A stretch of 50,394 nt of DNA from an uncultured bacterium (GTDB lineage Bacteria > Cyanobacteriota > Vampirovibrionia > Gastranaerophilales > Gastranaerophilaceae): positions 1 to 50,394 of the forward strand of contig CADBFN010000010.1 of assembly GCA_902794035.1 (NCBI GenBank), written 5' to 3'. The notes beneath the pieces are model-generated. The model did not search any database. It saw nothing but the letters and a program-made list of their open reading frames with translations, and was not told where the DNA came from. Of the stretch, positions 27,916 through 36,371 are shown in pieces. The translations under genes and the position numbers were made by a program. Each line of letters opens with the position of its first letter. Position 1 is the first letter of the stretch.

Positions 27916-28609
27916 TTATTTGTTCATTTTACTAATTAAATTGAATATTGTTTGACTATTATAACCAAATTTGTCTGCAACTTTAAATATATTTTCATTT
28001 ACTTGTTTGTAAAAAGCAAAAATTTCTTCCTTTAATTTTTCAATTGCAACAAGGTGATTTTGCTGATGAATTTTTTTTAAATTTTCCATATTTCCAAATT
28101 GAGATAATATTTTTCGAACAGCTGTTTTAGAGCAATTATACTTATTTGCTATATAACCAATATGATAACCTTTTTTATATAATTCAAGCATTTGATCTTG
28201 GATTTCTTGTTCAAAGCGTAATTCATTTTTATTTATAATTTGTAATTCTTTTGCATTGTGTTGTTTTTTTTATAATATTTCTAATAACTTGTGCATAGCA
28301 ATTGTATCTTTCTGCAATTTCAGTTACAGGAATACCTTGTTTATACATATCAATTATATCATTTTCTTTAAGTGTTGTTGCAATAAGATGTTTACTGTTA
28401 TATGCGTGTTGAGCTCTAATATCCTTTTCATCCGGTAAAACAGATAATATCTTTTTTAAACGAACAAACGAAAAACCTGTCTGCTTATAAATTTCATTTG
28501 TTGTAAGTCCTTGCTTATATAGGTCAACAACTTGTTTAGGATCAAATTCTTTTGCTTTTTTACCTTTAAATAAAATATTATGCGAAGTACCTGAGATTGT
28601 TATATTCAT
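27916..28609 (-). pseudogene. Triple helix-turn-helix repeat protein, frameshifted
   Basis: Two minus-strand frames belong together. The first (28609 to 28229, 126 aa) begins MNITISGTSHNILFKGKK and has two similar helical repeats: VVDLYKQGLTTNEIYKQTGF and IIDMYKQGIPVTEIAERYNC. The second (to 27916) has a third, MLELYKKGYHIGYIANKYNC. They look like short resolvase- or transposase-like HTH units. Removing one base from the A8 run (T8 at 28264-28271 on the plus strand) joins them without a stop. AAAGGA precedes the ATG at 28609. DNA binding is inferred from the repeat shape only. Function and family unknown. Confidence 0.7.
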
Positions 28610-28703
28610 AAATTAATTCCTTTATTTATAATTTATTATGTTATAAAACTTCTAAAAATAAAATTTGCTGTACATAATCAAAGACAGAGTCTGTAGTCTG
28701 TAG

Positions 28704-28723
28704 GTTGGGCATACTTGCCCAAC
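28704..28723. repeat. Hairpin GTTGGGCA-TACT-TGCCCAAC
   Basis: A perfect 8-bp inverted repeat with a 4-nt loop and no T run after it. Such GTTGGGCA...TGCCCAAC words look like a dispersed repeat rather than a terminator. No second copy was seen in the window. Confidence 0.55.
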
Positions 28724-28914
28724 AATAACTTTTGAGAGCGATTATTGGGACAAAAAGTGCAAATGAGTGGACATTTTTGTTACCGAAACCGGACATTCCG
28801 GACTTTTATACTCAACCAACTTCCGACCTTTTAAAATCGCTAAGACTACTAAACTTAGTGCTTTTAGCGACTAATTTTATTTACCCCTTCAGACCAAATG
28901 TCCTGTTAAAAGGT

Positions 28915-28935
28915 ATTCGGAAAAGGTGGGATTTG
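28915..28935. repeat. Copy of the tRNA-Ser 3' end
   Basis: These 21 bases are identical to 29107-29127, which cover the last 17 or so bases of tRNA-Ser plus its immediate 3' flank. The copies are 192 bp apart in direct orientation, as att sites of a small integrated element would be. No integrase is present in between. Confidence 0.75.
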
Positions 28936-29070
28936 TCTTGCTGCGCTCGCCATCGACGTGACTCCGCTGTTTGCTTTTTATGGCAGGTGTGCCAACAAGC
29001 AAACAGGCTCCGCACTTGGCTCGCTTGCGCTGAACCCACTTTAAGTGGCTTCGCAGCCTCACCTGTTAAT

Positions 29071-29108
29071 ATTAAAGTCCAGATGCCTTTTGGCATCTGG
29101 ACTTTAAT
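29071..29108. repeat. 17-bp perfect palindrome abutting tRNA-Ser
   Basis: ATTAAAGTCCAGATGCC (29071-29087) and its exact complement (29092-29108) flank TTTT. It begins 1 nt beyond the tRNA 3' end on the minus strand. It could terminate or process the tRNA transcript, but it lacks the usual T run, so I call it a hairpin only. Confidence 0.75.
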
Positions 29109-29109
29109 T

Positions 29110-29198
29110 CGGAAAAGGTGGGATTTGAACCCACGGTGCAGGTAACCCCACACAACACCTTAGCAGGGTGCCGCCTTAAGCCTCTCGGCCACTTTTCC
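29110..29198 (-). tRNA. tRNA-Ser (anticodon GCT), CCA not encoded
   Basis: Read on the minus strand, the acceptor stem is GGAAAAG/CTTTTCC, followed by discriminator G. The anticodon arm CACC-CTGCTAA-GGTG gives anticodon GCT for serine AGC/AGT codons. A long variable arm and GGTTCAAATCC T-arm fit tRNA-Ser. The bases after the discriminator are AAT, so CCA must be added by enzyme, unlike the tRNA-Leu at 154-237. It is 89 nt without CCA. Confidence 0.95.
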
Positions 29199-29331
29199 AA
29201 TACGGCATAACCTATACCAAGATTACATTCCCTATTCTAACACAAATTATTTTTTTTGAAAAGACTTTTAAAAAAAGTTTTTGTTCTGTATAATGAATTT
29301 ATCAGATATATTTATAAGAAAGGGTTTTATA

Positions 29332-29847
29332 ATGATTCAAATGAAAGTTATGGGTATTGCACTCGATACAAGAACAGGCTCTCCAATTGTTGTACTGCAT
29401 GACAAAGAAAACAGAAGGGCTTTGCCAATATGGATCGGATCTGCTGAAGCAAGTTCTATTATCAGAAAAATTGAAAATCTTTCTGTCGCAAGACCTATGA
29501 CACACGATTTGATTATTTCTATTGTTGAAAAAACAGGATACAAAATATCTAAAGTCGAAATTAGCGACGTAGAAAAAGAAACTTATTATGCAATAATATT
29601 TTTAGAAAATGATAAAGAAGAAGTTATTGAAATTGATGCTCGTCCATCTGATGCGATTGCAATTGCAATAAGAGTTGATGCCCCAATTTTTGTCAGTGCA
29701 AAAGTTCTTGCTACTGGTTCAGTTTCAACTGATAGCGCAAAAGATGCGCAGGAAGCAGAAGAATTTAAAAGCTTTATTCAGGATATAAAACCTTCTGATT
29801 TTGCAAAATTATTAAAAGATTCTGACCATCACGAAAATGATCAATAA
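29332..29847 (+). CDS. Bifunctional nuclease (BFN/DUF151) family protein
   Basis: The 171-residue protein has the full BFN domain: MKVMGIALDTRTGSPIVVL, the NRRALPIWIGSAEASSI core, RPMTHDLI and the IDARPSDAIAIAIR signature. Homologues in some bacteria and plants have been reported to cut DNA and RNA, and its true role here is unknown. The C-terminal 40 residues are acidic and likely disordered. The ATG at 29332 follows AAAGGG by 8 nt. A longer start at 29281 would carry an unrelated leader and is rejected. A TATAAT lies about 40 nt upstream. Confidence 0.92.
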   Translation: MIQMKVMGIALDTRTGSPIVVLHDKENRRALPIWIGSAEASSIIRKIENLSVARPMTHDLIISIVEKTGYKISKVEISDVEKETYYAIIFLENDKEEVIEIDARPSDAIAIAIRVDAPIFVSAKVLATGSVSTDSAKDAQEAEEFKSFIQDIKPSDFAKLLKDSDHHENDQ

Positions 29848-29870
29848 TTTTATTTTTAAATAATCCTTAA

Positions 29871-32480
29871 TTAACCCTTAATCATTTTTTCCAAGAGACT
29901 ATCATGCTTTTGGAACGTAAGATTTGCACCTGAATTGGTCACATCTGCAGAAGAGATTTGAGCAGAAGGTTCAGGCTGTTTACCTTTTGAAGGAACTTCA
30001 TAAGATTTAATCGAACGTTTTCCTGTCAATCTCTGCATAAAGTTATAATATTTTTTCGTAAAGCCTGTTGAATTATTTTGTTTAGTTTCAATATCAATTA
30101 ATTCATCTCTTGTATGCGCTTTTACAGGGATTCCGACTGAACTTCTGGTTAAAATTTCACCTAATGTTGTATCGGCTAATGTAACCCAGCTCATACCCAA
30201 AAGTGATGCATTGTACGAATTTCTGAATGTTGAGTTGAATAAATCAATTAATAATGTCTGATAGAATAGTCTTGAGCCTTCCTGAACAAATCTTTCTTTA
30301 AATTTGGTATTTGCACCATCTTTATCGTTCCCGTTAGATTTCAACATTACCATATTATAGTTATCTGTCATAAGGAACCATATTGTCGCAACTGATGCTG
30401 CAGTTTTTGCAAGGTTTGATAATTCAGCATTTGAAACATTGGACATTGAATCTCTGTTAAACGCATTTGTCATATTTATATTAATGAAATCTGCAAATTG
30501 TTCTTTTGTTATTTTGCCATTTTTTAAATCATCGGCTTTTCTGACAATCTTATCAATACCTTTTGCTAAAGCATCAATATCTTTTGATGCTTTCCTTGGA
30601 AGGGATTTTCTAAACAGGTTGCCTATTTTTTCATCTATCATCCAATAAGGAAGTGTTATAGTATTCCACATAAACTTAAATGGTGCAATTACAAAATTTA
30701 CTGCAGGTTTCAACAATCTGTCTTTTTTGCCGAAATCAATAACTCTCACTGCCTGATCGACTTTTTCTTTTGGCAATCCTTCCAAAGAATCAAAAATTTC
30801 TTCTCCGATTTTATACTTTTTAGAACCTTCAACGACCTTTTCTATTTCTTGTGCAAGTTCTTTATATTTTTCTACTTCTTTATATTGTCCGTTATCTAAA
30901 ACTTTTACTTTTATTCCTTTTAATGTATTTATAGAATTTTCAAATTCATTCAAATCCATAATATGCTTGGTTGTTGTGAGCTTTTTATACAATTGGGTAA
31001 ATGGTCTGAAAATAACTTTATCTTCAAAAGTTTTTACGGCATTTTTTAAATCTATTTCTTTATCGGATAATGAAGAATCTTTATACATTTGTCTGAATGC
31101 TTCTCTTTCATTATCAAATGCTTTTCCGACTTCTAATTTTTCATATTTTTCCGGATTGGCAGCCTTCATTTTTTCAAAATAGTTTAGTGCTAATGATTTT
31201 ATTTTTGGTATATTTTTAAATCCTTTTATAGCATAACCTGCAGCAAGAACAACTGCTGATGCTTTCATCAGAGTATCAAAAGATAATAAAGGTTTTTGCT
31301 GTTCTTTTGATTTCTCTTGTTTTGGCATTTGACCTGTTGAGGATACCTGATTTCCATTATGTTCATCCGGTTTAATTTTCGCTTCAGGAGCGTTTTCTTT
31401 TTCGTTAATTTTTCTTGCCTGCTCAGGAGTTAATCGTGTAATATGCTTTCCGTTTGACAAACGAGAAAACATTTCAGTAACAAGAACTGTTATACCTGTA
31501 GTCAATACAATACCAAATTTTGATTTATTAATAAATTTTTGAAAAGCACCCATAGTAATAAGCGTCAAATAACCGCTTGTCAAAATTCTGCTTGTTTCCT
31601 GCTTAAATCTTGTTTTGCGTTCCTTTTCCGCTGCTTTTGAATCATCGTCCATCATTCGGGATAAGTTATAAGCATCATTTGCCAAAAATACGGCAGGAGG
31701 TAAACCGGAAACTAATCTGTTTAATGCTCTTTCATGTTTTGTATCATAATTCCCTTTTGCATAGTCAAAAGGTTTCATTACTGTTTGGAATACACCGGAT
31801 TTAAAATTCTCTTCAACTTTTGAATGTATATCAGCCAAAGCTTTTGCATCAGGTTTTATTCCATGTTCTTTTTCGTATTTTGCAATGGCATCATTAATTT
31901 TTTCTTCTCTGTATGTAATCATGCCGGCAAGTGAATTGACCTTTTTATCGATTTTTGAACGTTGTCTGATATTTTTAAATATTTTATGAGACAAAACTGA
32001 TTCAGACCATTTTTTTAATGGAGGAATCTTACCAAGCAATTCAACAACACCATTTACCAAATCAAACGGCAATATTTTAAACGGATATAAAATACCATCC
32101 CATGCTAAGTGAGGGATGGTCTTTTTATAGACAGTTATATTGTCTCCGTCTAAATTTATTAATTTATTTGTTCTTTTCTTCTGAATAATAGTTATATCGT
32201 TAAGGAGTTCTTCTCCCAAATCGAAATAATGTTTTTTCGATAACTCGAGAAATTCTTTTTTACTGTATGTGCCAACTTTTTTATACATTTTCGGCATAAA
32301 AGAAAGACCTTCAAAACTTAAATCATGGTGATTATCGTTTAAAGGTCTCTCAATATCTCGATTATTATTTTGTAGATAGGAATTCTGAATACCGACAGAG
32401 GTTCCGATTTTCGGGGATAGATACCCCATCTTTTCTCGTTGGTCTTTTATTCGAAATTTTGTTACACTATCCACTAACAT
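29871..32480 (-). CDS. Large membrane protein of unknown function with internal duplication
   Basis: The 869-residue protein is unfamiliar. The N-terminus is soluble and includes DLSFEGLSFMPKM. Hydrophobic or helical segments occur near 300-345, 405-425 and 700-780. Two blocks are alike: about 260-350 (FLANDAYNLSRM, then RFKQETSRIL, then SNGK) and about 697-800 (FLMTDNYNMVML, then RFVQEGSRLF, then SSVG). A Pro/Lys/Gln-rich linker (about 365-395) and long Lys/Glu helices lie between them. It may be an envelope or inner-membrane scaffold. The start at 32480 has GAAG upstream. Shared motifs with the proteins at 42483-43618 suggest a lineage-specific family; see findings. Confidence 0.7.
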   Translation of the reverse strand: MLVDSVTKFRIKDQREKMGYLSPKIGTSVGIQNSYLQNNNRDIERPLNDNHHDLSFEGLSFMPKMYKKVGTYSKKEFLELSKKHYFDLGEELLNDITIIQKKRTNKLINLDGDNITVYKKTIPHLAWDGILYPFKILPFDLVNGVVELLGKIPPLKKWSESVLSHKIFKNIRQRSKIDKKVNSLAGMITYREEKINDAIAKYEKEHGIKPDAKALADIHSKVEENFKSGVFQTVMKPFDYAKGNYDTKHERALNRLVSGLPPAVFLANDAYNLSRMMDDDSKAAEKERKTRFKQETSRILTSGYLTLITMGAFQKFINKSKFGIVLTTGITVLVTEMFSRLSNGKHITRLTPEQARKINEKENAPEAKIKPDEHNGNQVSSTGQMPKQEKSKEQQKPLLSFDTLMKASAVVLAAGYAIKGFKNIPKIKSLALNYFEKMKAANPEKYEKLEVGKAFDNEREAFRQMYKDSSLSDKEIDLKNAVKTFEDKVIFRPFTQLYKKLTTTKHIMDLNEFENSINTLKGIKVKVLDNGQYKEVEKYKELAQEIEKVVEGSKKYKIGEEIFDSLEGLPKEKVDQAVRVIDFGKKDRLLKPAVNFVIAPFKFMWNTITLPYWMIDEKIGNLFRKSLPRKASKDIDALAKGIDKIVRKADDLKNGKITKEQFADFININMTNAFNRDSMSNVSNAELSNLAKTAASVATIWFLMTDNYNMVMLKSNGNDKDGANTKFKERFVQEGSRLFYQTLLIDLFNSTFRNSYNASLLGMSWVTLADTTLGEILTRSSVGIPVKAHTRDELIDIETKQNNSTGFTKKYYNFMQRLTGKRSIKSYEVPSKGKQPEPSAQISSADVTNSGANLTFQKHDSLLEKMIKG

Positions 32481-32604
32481 TTTTCTTCTTCCATCTTTTG
32501 GTATTCTCTGTCATTTAAAAACAAAAAGCAATATTTTTTTGCTCAAACTTTACATGATTTTACATTAATTTTAAATTTCAAGCTATTCAATAATTTTCAG
32601 TAAT

Positions 32605-32634
32605 AAAAAAGCCTTCTTTAAAGAAGGCTTTTTT
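32605..32634 (-). terminator. Terminator of the symporter-UDG operon
   Basis: AAAAAAGCCTTCTTT and AAAGAAGGCTTTTTT form one perfect 30-nt palindrome just beyond the UDG stop codon on the minus strand. It can also act on the other strand. Confidence 0.85.
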
Positions 32635-32645
32635 ATTTTTCGAAT

Positions 32646-33290
32646 TTATACCATAGTTAAACTTCCAAATTGTACATTTTTAACGGATTTTTCCGTATCA
32701 GATAAAAATTTCGATTTTATTTCCGCAAGATCCTGCTGCATTAAACGACGCGGAGAACCTTCATCCATTGAATGATTTCTTAAAAGATATGAAGGATGGA
32801 AAATTGCCATTGCAGGATATGTTTTTCCATTGATTGTAACGTCAAACCATTTGCCTCTTACCTTTGAAATCTGAACTTTTTTATCATCCCAAAAAGATTT
32901 TAATGATGTTGCACCACAAAATATAATTGCCTTAGGATTCATAATATCAATTTGGGCTGTCATATACTTCTCGCACAAAGATTTTTCGACCTCGGTCGGA
33001 ACTCTGTTTTCAGGAGGGCGACATTTTACCGTATTAATTATATATAAATCATCTTGTCTTGAAATTCCGGCCTCAGCCAAAAAATCATTTAGCAATTTGC
33101 CAGCACGACCAACAAAAGGAGTTCCTGTTTCATCTTCTGTTTCTCCCGGAGCTTCCCCTATCAAAACAACTCTTGCAGTTTCAGGATTCCCGTCTGAAAA
33201 TACAACATTATTTCTTGTATTACCCAAAATACAATCATGGCAATTTTCACATTTTTCGCGCACAATCTCAAGACATTCTTTTTTAATCAT
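32646..33290 (-). CDS. Uracil-DNA glycosylase, family 4 (4Fe-4S)
   Basis: This 214-residue enzyme removes uracil from DNA. The first cysteines of the iron-sulfur cluster are C14 and C17 (CENC), and later C-R-P-P-E-N (CRPPENR) and the SLCEKY Cys complete it. Motif A is GEAPGETEDETGTPFVGRAGKLL and motif B is HPSYLLRN. The ATG overlaps the stop of the symporter gene (TAATG), with GGAGAG upstream, so the two are translated in sequence. The pairing with an amino-acid symporter gives no functional clue. Confidence 0.95.
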   Translation of the reverse strand: MIKKECLEIVREKCENCHDCILGNTRNNVVFSDGNPETARVVLIGEAPGETEDETGTPFVGRAGKLLNDFLAEAGISRQDDLYIINTVKCRPPENRVPTEVEKSLCEKYMTAQIDIMNPKAIIFCGATSLKSFWDDKKVQISKVRGKWFDVTINGKTYPAMAIFHPSYLLRNHSMDEGSPRRLMQQDLAEIKSKFLSDTEKSVKNVQFGSLTMV

Positions 33291-34744
33291 TAATTCTCTC
33301 CCTTAAAAAATCCGATATTATATTTTTTACAATATCTGCGTAGTTCTTTCATTATTATACCTGATAATAAAAATACTGCAATCAAATTTGGAACAGCTAA
33401 AAATAAAGTGAATCCGTCAGACAGACCAACAACACTTTTTAAATTCATAGCCGAACCTATTATAATAAATATGCAATAAATTATCTGAAAAGTTCTTGTC
33501 TTAATTTTTGAATCCCCGAATAAAAATGTCCAGCTTTTCACACCGTAATATGAACCGCAAAGCATTGTTGAAAGTACAAAAAATGCGGCCATAACGGTTA
33601 AAAGCACAGGGAAATAAACCCACACACTTTCAAACGCATGCGAAGTTAATTCAATGCCGGCAGGAGTTCCCAAATAATCTTTATATGCGCCGGTAACAAC
33701 GATAATAAATGCCGTTGCCGAGCCTACTACTACCGTATCAACAAAAGGCTGAAGCATTGCAATAAACGCCTGCGCAACAGGTTTACTGGTTTTGACCGCT
33801 GAAAATGCAATAGGCGCAGTTCCAAGACCTGCTTCATTTGCGAACATTGCACGCCTGAATCCCCATAACATGCATCCGAAAACGCCTCCGCCGATGATTG
33901 CCTGAGGTTTAAAGGCTTCACTGACAATTAAACATATTGTATTTGGAATATTTTGTATATTTAAAACACAAATTAAAAATGCACTTAAAACATACAAACT
34001 GCACATTAAAGGAGTAACTTTTGAAGTAAATTTACCAATAGCTTTGATTCCGCCAATAACAGTAACATAAGTAATTACTGCAACTATTAAGCCAAACAGC
34101 CAACGACAATTAGTAAATAATCCGGTTACATTTGAAATCTGTGTCGTTATTGCATTTATCTGAAATAAATTCCAGCCGCCAATCATAGCAAAAATGCAGC
34201 ATACGGCATAAATATTGGCAAGATATTTTGTATAAGGTTTTATCCATTTTGCACGAAGCCCATTAATTATATAGTACATTGGACCGCCTGAAGATGAGCC
34301 GTCCTTGTTTATTTGACGAAATTTTATTCCTAACAAAACTTCTGAAAATTTTAATGCCATTGAAAATACACCGGCAGTAATCATCCAAAATATTACCCCC
34401 GGTCCGCCGATAGAAACAGCAAGAGCAGATCCGACAATGTTACCCATTCCGGCAGAGGCAGAAATTGTTGCCGTCAGCGCCTGAAATGATGAAACTTCAC
34501 CTTTTCTTTTTTTCTTTATTACGTCTTGATGTTTGTATTTTTGAGTCAGTAAATCAAGTGCATGTTTAAAACCCCAAATTCCGATAAATCTTGTCCTTAT
34601 TGTAAAGTACAGAGCAGCAATTATTAATAATGCAATCAAAAATTCGACACGCACACCATTTATAGTGACGTGAGAAAAAATTATCCCTGAAATTTTATTT
34701 GCTATAGGGGATAGAATACTATCAATTCGGCCATCTAAATTCAT
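33290..34744 (-). CDS. Sodium:alanine/glycine symporter (AGCS family)
   Basis: The 484-residue inner-membrane protein takes up small neutral amino acids with Na+. It has about 10-11 membrane helices and the family signature FANEAGLGTAPIAFSAV (around 305-325). GPMYYIINGL and the early SASAGMGNIVGSALA (about 92-106) are also family motifs. The amino acid specificity cannot be read from the sequence. The ATG at 34744 has an extended -10 box ending 6 nt upstream and no Shine-Dalgarno site. UDG follows in the same transcript. Confidence 0.95.
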   Translation of the reverse strand: MNLDGRIDSILSPIANKISGIIFSHVTINGVRVEFLIALLIIAALYFTIRTRFIGIWGFKHALDLLTQKYKHQDVIKKKRKGEVSSFQALTATISASAGMGNIVGSALAVSIGGPGVIFWMITAGVFSMALKFSEVLLGIKFRQINKDGSSSGGPMYYIINGLRAKWIKPYTKYLANIYAVCCIFAMIGGWNLFQINAITTQISNVTGLFTNCRWLFGLIVAVITYVTVIGGIKAIGKFTSKVTPLMCSLYVLSAFLICVLNIQNIPNTICLIVSEAFKPQAIIGGGVFGCMLWGFRRAMFANEAGLGTAPIAFSAVKTSKPVAQAFIAMLQPFVDTVVVGSATAFIIVVTGAYKDYLGTPAGIELTSHAFESVWVYFPVLLTVMAAFFVLSTMLCGSYYGVKSWTFLFGDSKIKTRTFQIIYCIFIIIGSAMNLKSVVGLSDGFTLFLAVPNLIAVFLLSGIIMKELRRYCKKYNIGFFKGEN

Positions 34745-34750
34745 AAAACA

Positions 34751-34759
34751 ATAATATCA
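34751..34759 (-). promoter_or_regulatory. Extended -10 box for the symporter gene
   Basis: On the minus strand TGA-TATTAT ends six bases before the ATG at 34744. Predicted leaderless start. Confidence 0.6.
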
Positions 34760-34812
34760 TGAACATGAAAAATGTTAATTTAAATACTCATATAGAATTA
34801 TCTCTTTTTTGA

Positions 34813-34840
34813 TTGACATTTTTATAAAATAAAATATAAT
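34813..34840 (+). promoter_or_regulatory. Consensus sigma-70 promoter
   Basis: TTGACA (34813-34818), a 16-bp spacer and TATAAT (34835-34840). It drives the lipoprotein gene at 34869, with an AGGAGAG ribosome binding site in the leader. Confidence 0.85.
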
Positions 34841-34868
34841 GAAAATGTCGTACATATTAGGAGAGAGT

Positions 34869-35321
34869 ATGAAAAAAATAATCCTTTTATTATGTGGAGT
34901 TTTACTTCTGTCAGGATGCACAATTAGCGAGGATTCAAATACTGTAAACGGAATAAAGTTTCCCAAAAAAGGGAATTATTTTTGTCCGGGAAAAAATTAT
35001 GACGGATCTTACATTCTTGCAGAAGATATGTTTGATGCATCTGAGAAATGCGAAGACTACAAATCCGATTTTTGGATGGCAACATCACCTGAATCTTATG
35101 ACAATTGCCTTAAAAACAAAAAAAAGTTTGTTGAAAGATTCCAACTCGGAACCTGCTCTCCGGTACTCAAAAAGACATATAATGTTAAAAAATCAGGCTG
35201 TTTATTTGAACTTGCAACAAAGTATAATAAAGTTGTTAAGTATTCTTGTTACGGGCCAAGTATTCCTGCAGTCATGAGAATTATTAAAGCAAAATATGAA
35301 GTGCTGCCGACAGTAAAATAG
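34869..35321 (+). CDS. Small cysteine-containing lipoprotein
   Basis: The 150-residue protein begins MKKIILLLCGVLLLSGC, a textbook lipobox with lipidated Cys17. The mature part has cysteines in FCPGKNY, KCEDYK, NCLKNK, TCSPV, SGCLF and YSCYG, an even number that could form disulfides in the periplasm. I do not recognise the family. The ATG at 34869 has AGGAGAG upstream; an earlier in-frame start at 34839 precedes the signal peptide and is rejected. Its stop lies 2 nt from the convergent methyltransferase stop, inside the palindrome AAAATAGATCTATTTT (35316-35331). Confidence 0.85.
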   Translation: MKKIILLLCGVLLLSGCTISEDSNTVNGIKFPKKGNYFCPGKNYDGSYILAEDMFDASEKCEDYKSDFWMATSPESYDNCLKNKKKFVERFQLGTCSPVLKKTYNVKKSGCLFELATKYNKVVKYSCYGPSIPAVMRIIKAKYEVLPTVK

Positions 35322-35323
35322 AT

Positions 35324-36199
35324 CTATTTTTGGAATACAAATATATATTCGTGGTTAAATATAGAGAAACCGCCTGCCAATGCTCTGTATCTCCAGAGGT
35401 TTGCAGTTCTGCCTTTAGCTCTTTCATTACCCTGAATATCTTTAACTATTGTCGATTTTAATTTGAAACCGACTTTTCTCATTCTATCCATACATTCAAA
35501 ACCCAAAGGCTGAACTTCGGAATTTTTATAACTGTCACCTATTATCAGGCAGGCAAAACGGCCTTTTTCCAATAAATCGTATCCGTTTTGAGCAACTTTT
35601 TCAAACATATCGTAAAATTGTTCAGTAGATTCGCAATTAGATAAATCTTCTTTTTTATCAGAAAACTTGATAATATCATCATACGGCGGATGAAGCATCA
35701 AAAACTGAGCTTGCTTTTCGCCCATAATTTCGAGTCTTGCTTTTACCTTTTCGACTGCATCATTACTTGTTGAATCGGAGCATACGATATTAACGTCTGT
35801 GACAAGTTGTTTTTGAGTAAATTTATTTGAAACACTATCTACCAAATCCTGTTTCAATTCTACACCTATACAACGTCTGTCCATATTGATTGCTTCAATT
35901 CCTGATGTACCTGAGCCAAAAAACATATCAAGAACAACGTCTCCTTTTTTGGTATAACGTTCATACATTTGCTGAGCAATTTGAGGAATATAATTACCAT
36001 GGTAATCATTTGAATGACCATGTTCTTTTAATCTTGACGGAAAAAGCCACAAAGAATTGGTAATAATGTGTGCGTAATCCTTCCATTTGTTCAAATTTAT
36101 GTCACTGTATTTTGTCGTTTTAATATCAGGTTTTTGAACAACGCGTAAATCTGCTTTCTTTTTAGGTTTTAACTTCGCATTATTTAAAATTCTTGCCAA
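35324..36199 (-). CDS. Orphan DNA (adenine-N6 or cytosine-N4) methyltransferase
   Basis: The 291-residue protein has the SAM-binding motif VLDMFFGSGTSGIEA (about 88-102), CIGVELK as the next strand, and the catalytic motif as LHPPYDDIIKFS (about 168-179), where many relatives have DPPY or SPPY. The C-terminal part may contact DNA target bases. No restriction endonuclease lies nearby, so it may be an epigenetic or protective orphan. An RNA or protein target cannot be ruled out. The start codon is TTG with GGGAGGAG upstream; it reads TTG-GCA-AGA, the same opening as mutL nearby. Confidence 0.82.
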   Translation of the reverse strand: MARILNNAKLKPKKKADLRVVQKPDIKTTKYSDINLNKWKDYAHIITNSLWLFPSRLKEHGHSNDYHGNYIPQIAQQMYERYTKKGDVVLDMFFGSGTSGIEAINMDRRCIGVELKQDLVDSVSNKFTQKQLVTDVNIVCSDSTSNDAVEKVKARLEIMGEKQAQFLMLHPPYDDIIKFSDKKEDLSNCESTEQFYDMFEKVAQNGYDLLEKGRFACLIIGDSYKNSEVQPLGFECMDRMRKVGFKLKSTIVKDIQGNERAKGRTANLWRYRALAGGFSIFNHEYIFVFQK

Positions 36200-36277
36200 A
36201 ATTCTCTCCTCCCGTATTTAACCATATAATCTTATAAAACCTTCATGAATTTGTAATCAAACAAAAAGAGGATTTTG

Positions 36278-36286
36278 TGATATTAT
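36278..36286 (+). promoter_or_regulatory. Extended -10 box upstream of mutL
   Basis: TGA-TATTAT (36278-36286) lies about 85 nt before the mutL start, giving a normal leader with a GAGGGGG ribosome binding site. Confidence 0.45.
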
Positions 36287-36371
36287 TTGTATAGATAAAA
36301 GGATTGATTTCTTAAAAATCTTGGACAATTTTAGGTAAAAATGTTCAAAGGGCCAAGAGGGGGTACGTTAG

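Larger units (their letters stand above)
28610..29109. other. 500-bp gene-free region of small repeats next to tRNA-Ser
   Basis: I see no credible gene. Short open frames on both strands here come from repeat and tRNA sequence. The stretch holds a 20-nt hairpin (28704-28723), a copy of the tRNA-Ser 3' end (28915-28935), a G+C-richer block (about 28936-29070) and a long perfect palindrome (29071-29108). Confidence 0.7.

Noticed and set aside
28704-28723. Terminator
   Set aside because: The hairpin is perfect but has no T run and no gene ends close by.
28732-29153. Open frames on both strands before tRNA-Ser
   Set aside because: They are translations of tRNA copies and repeats (for example KSHLFRI appearing twice) and start without ribosome binding sites.
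35324-36199. Restriction-modification system
   Set aside because: Only a methyltransferase is present; neighbours are a lipoprotein and mutL.
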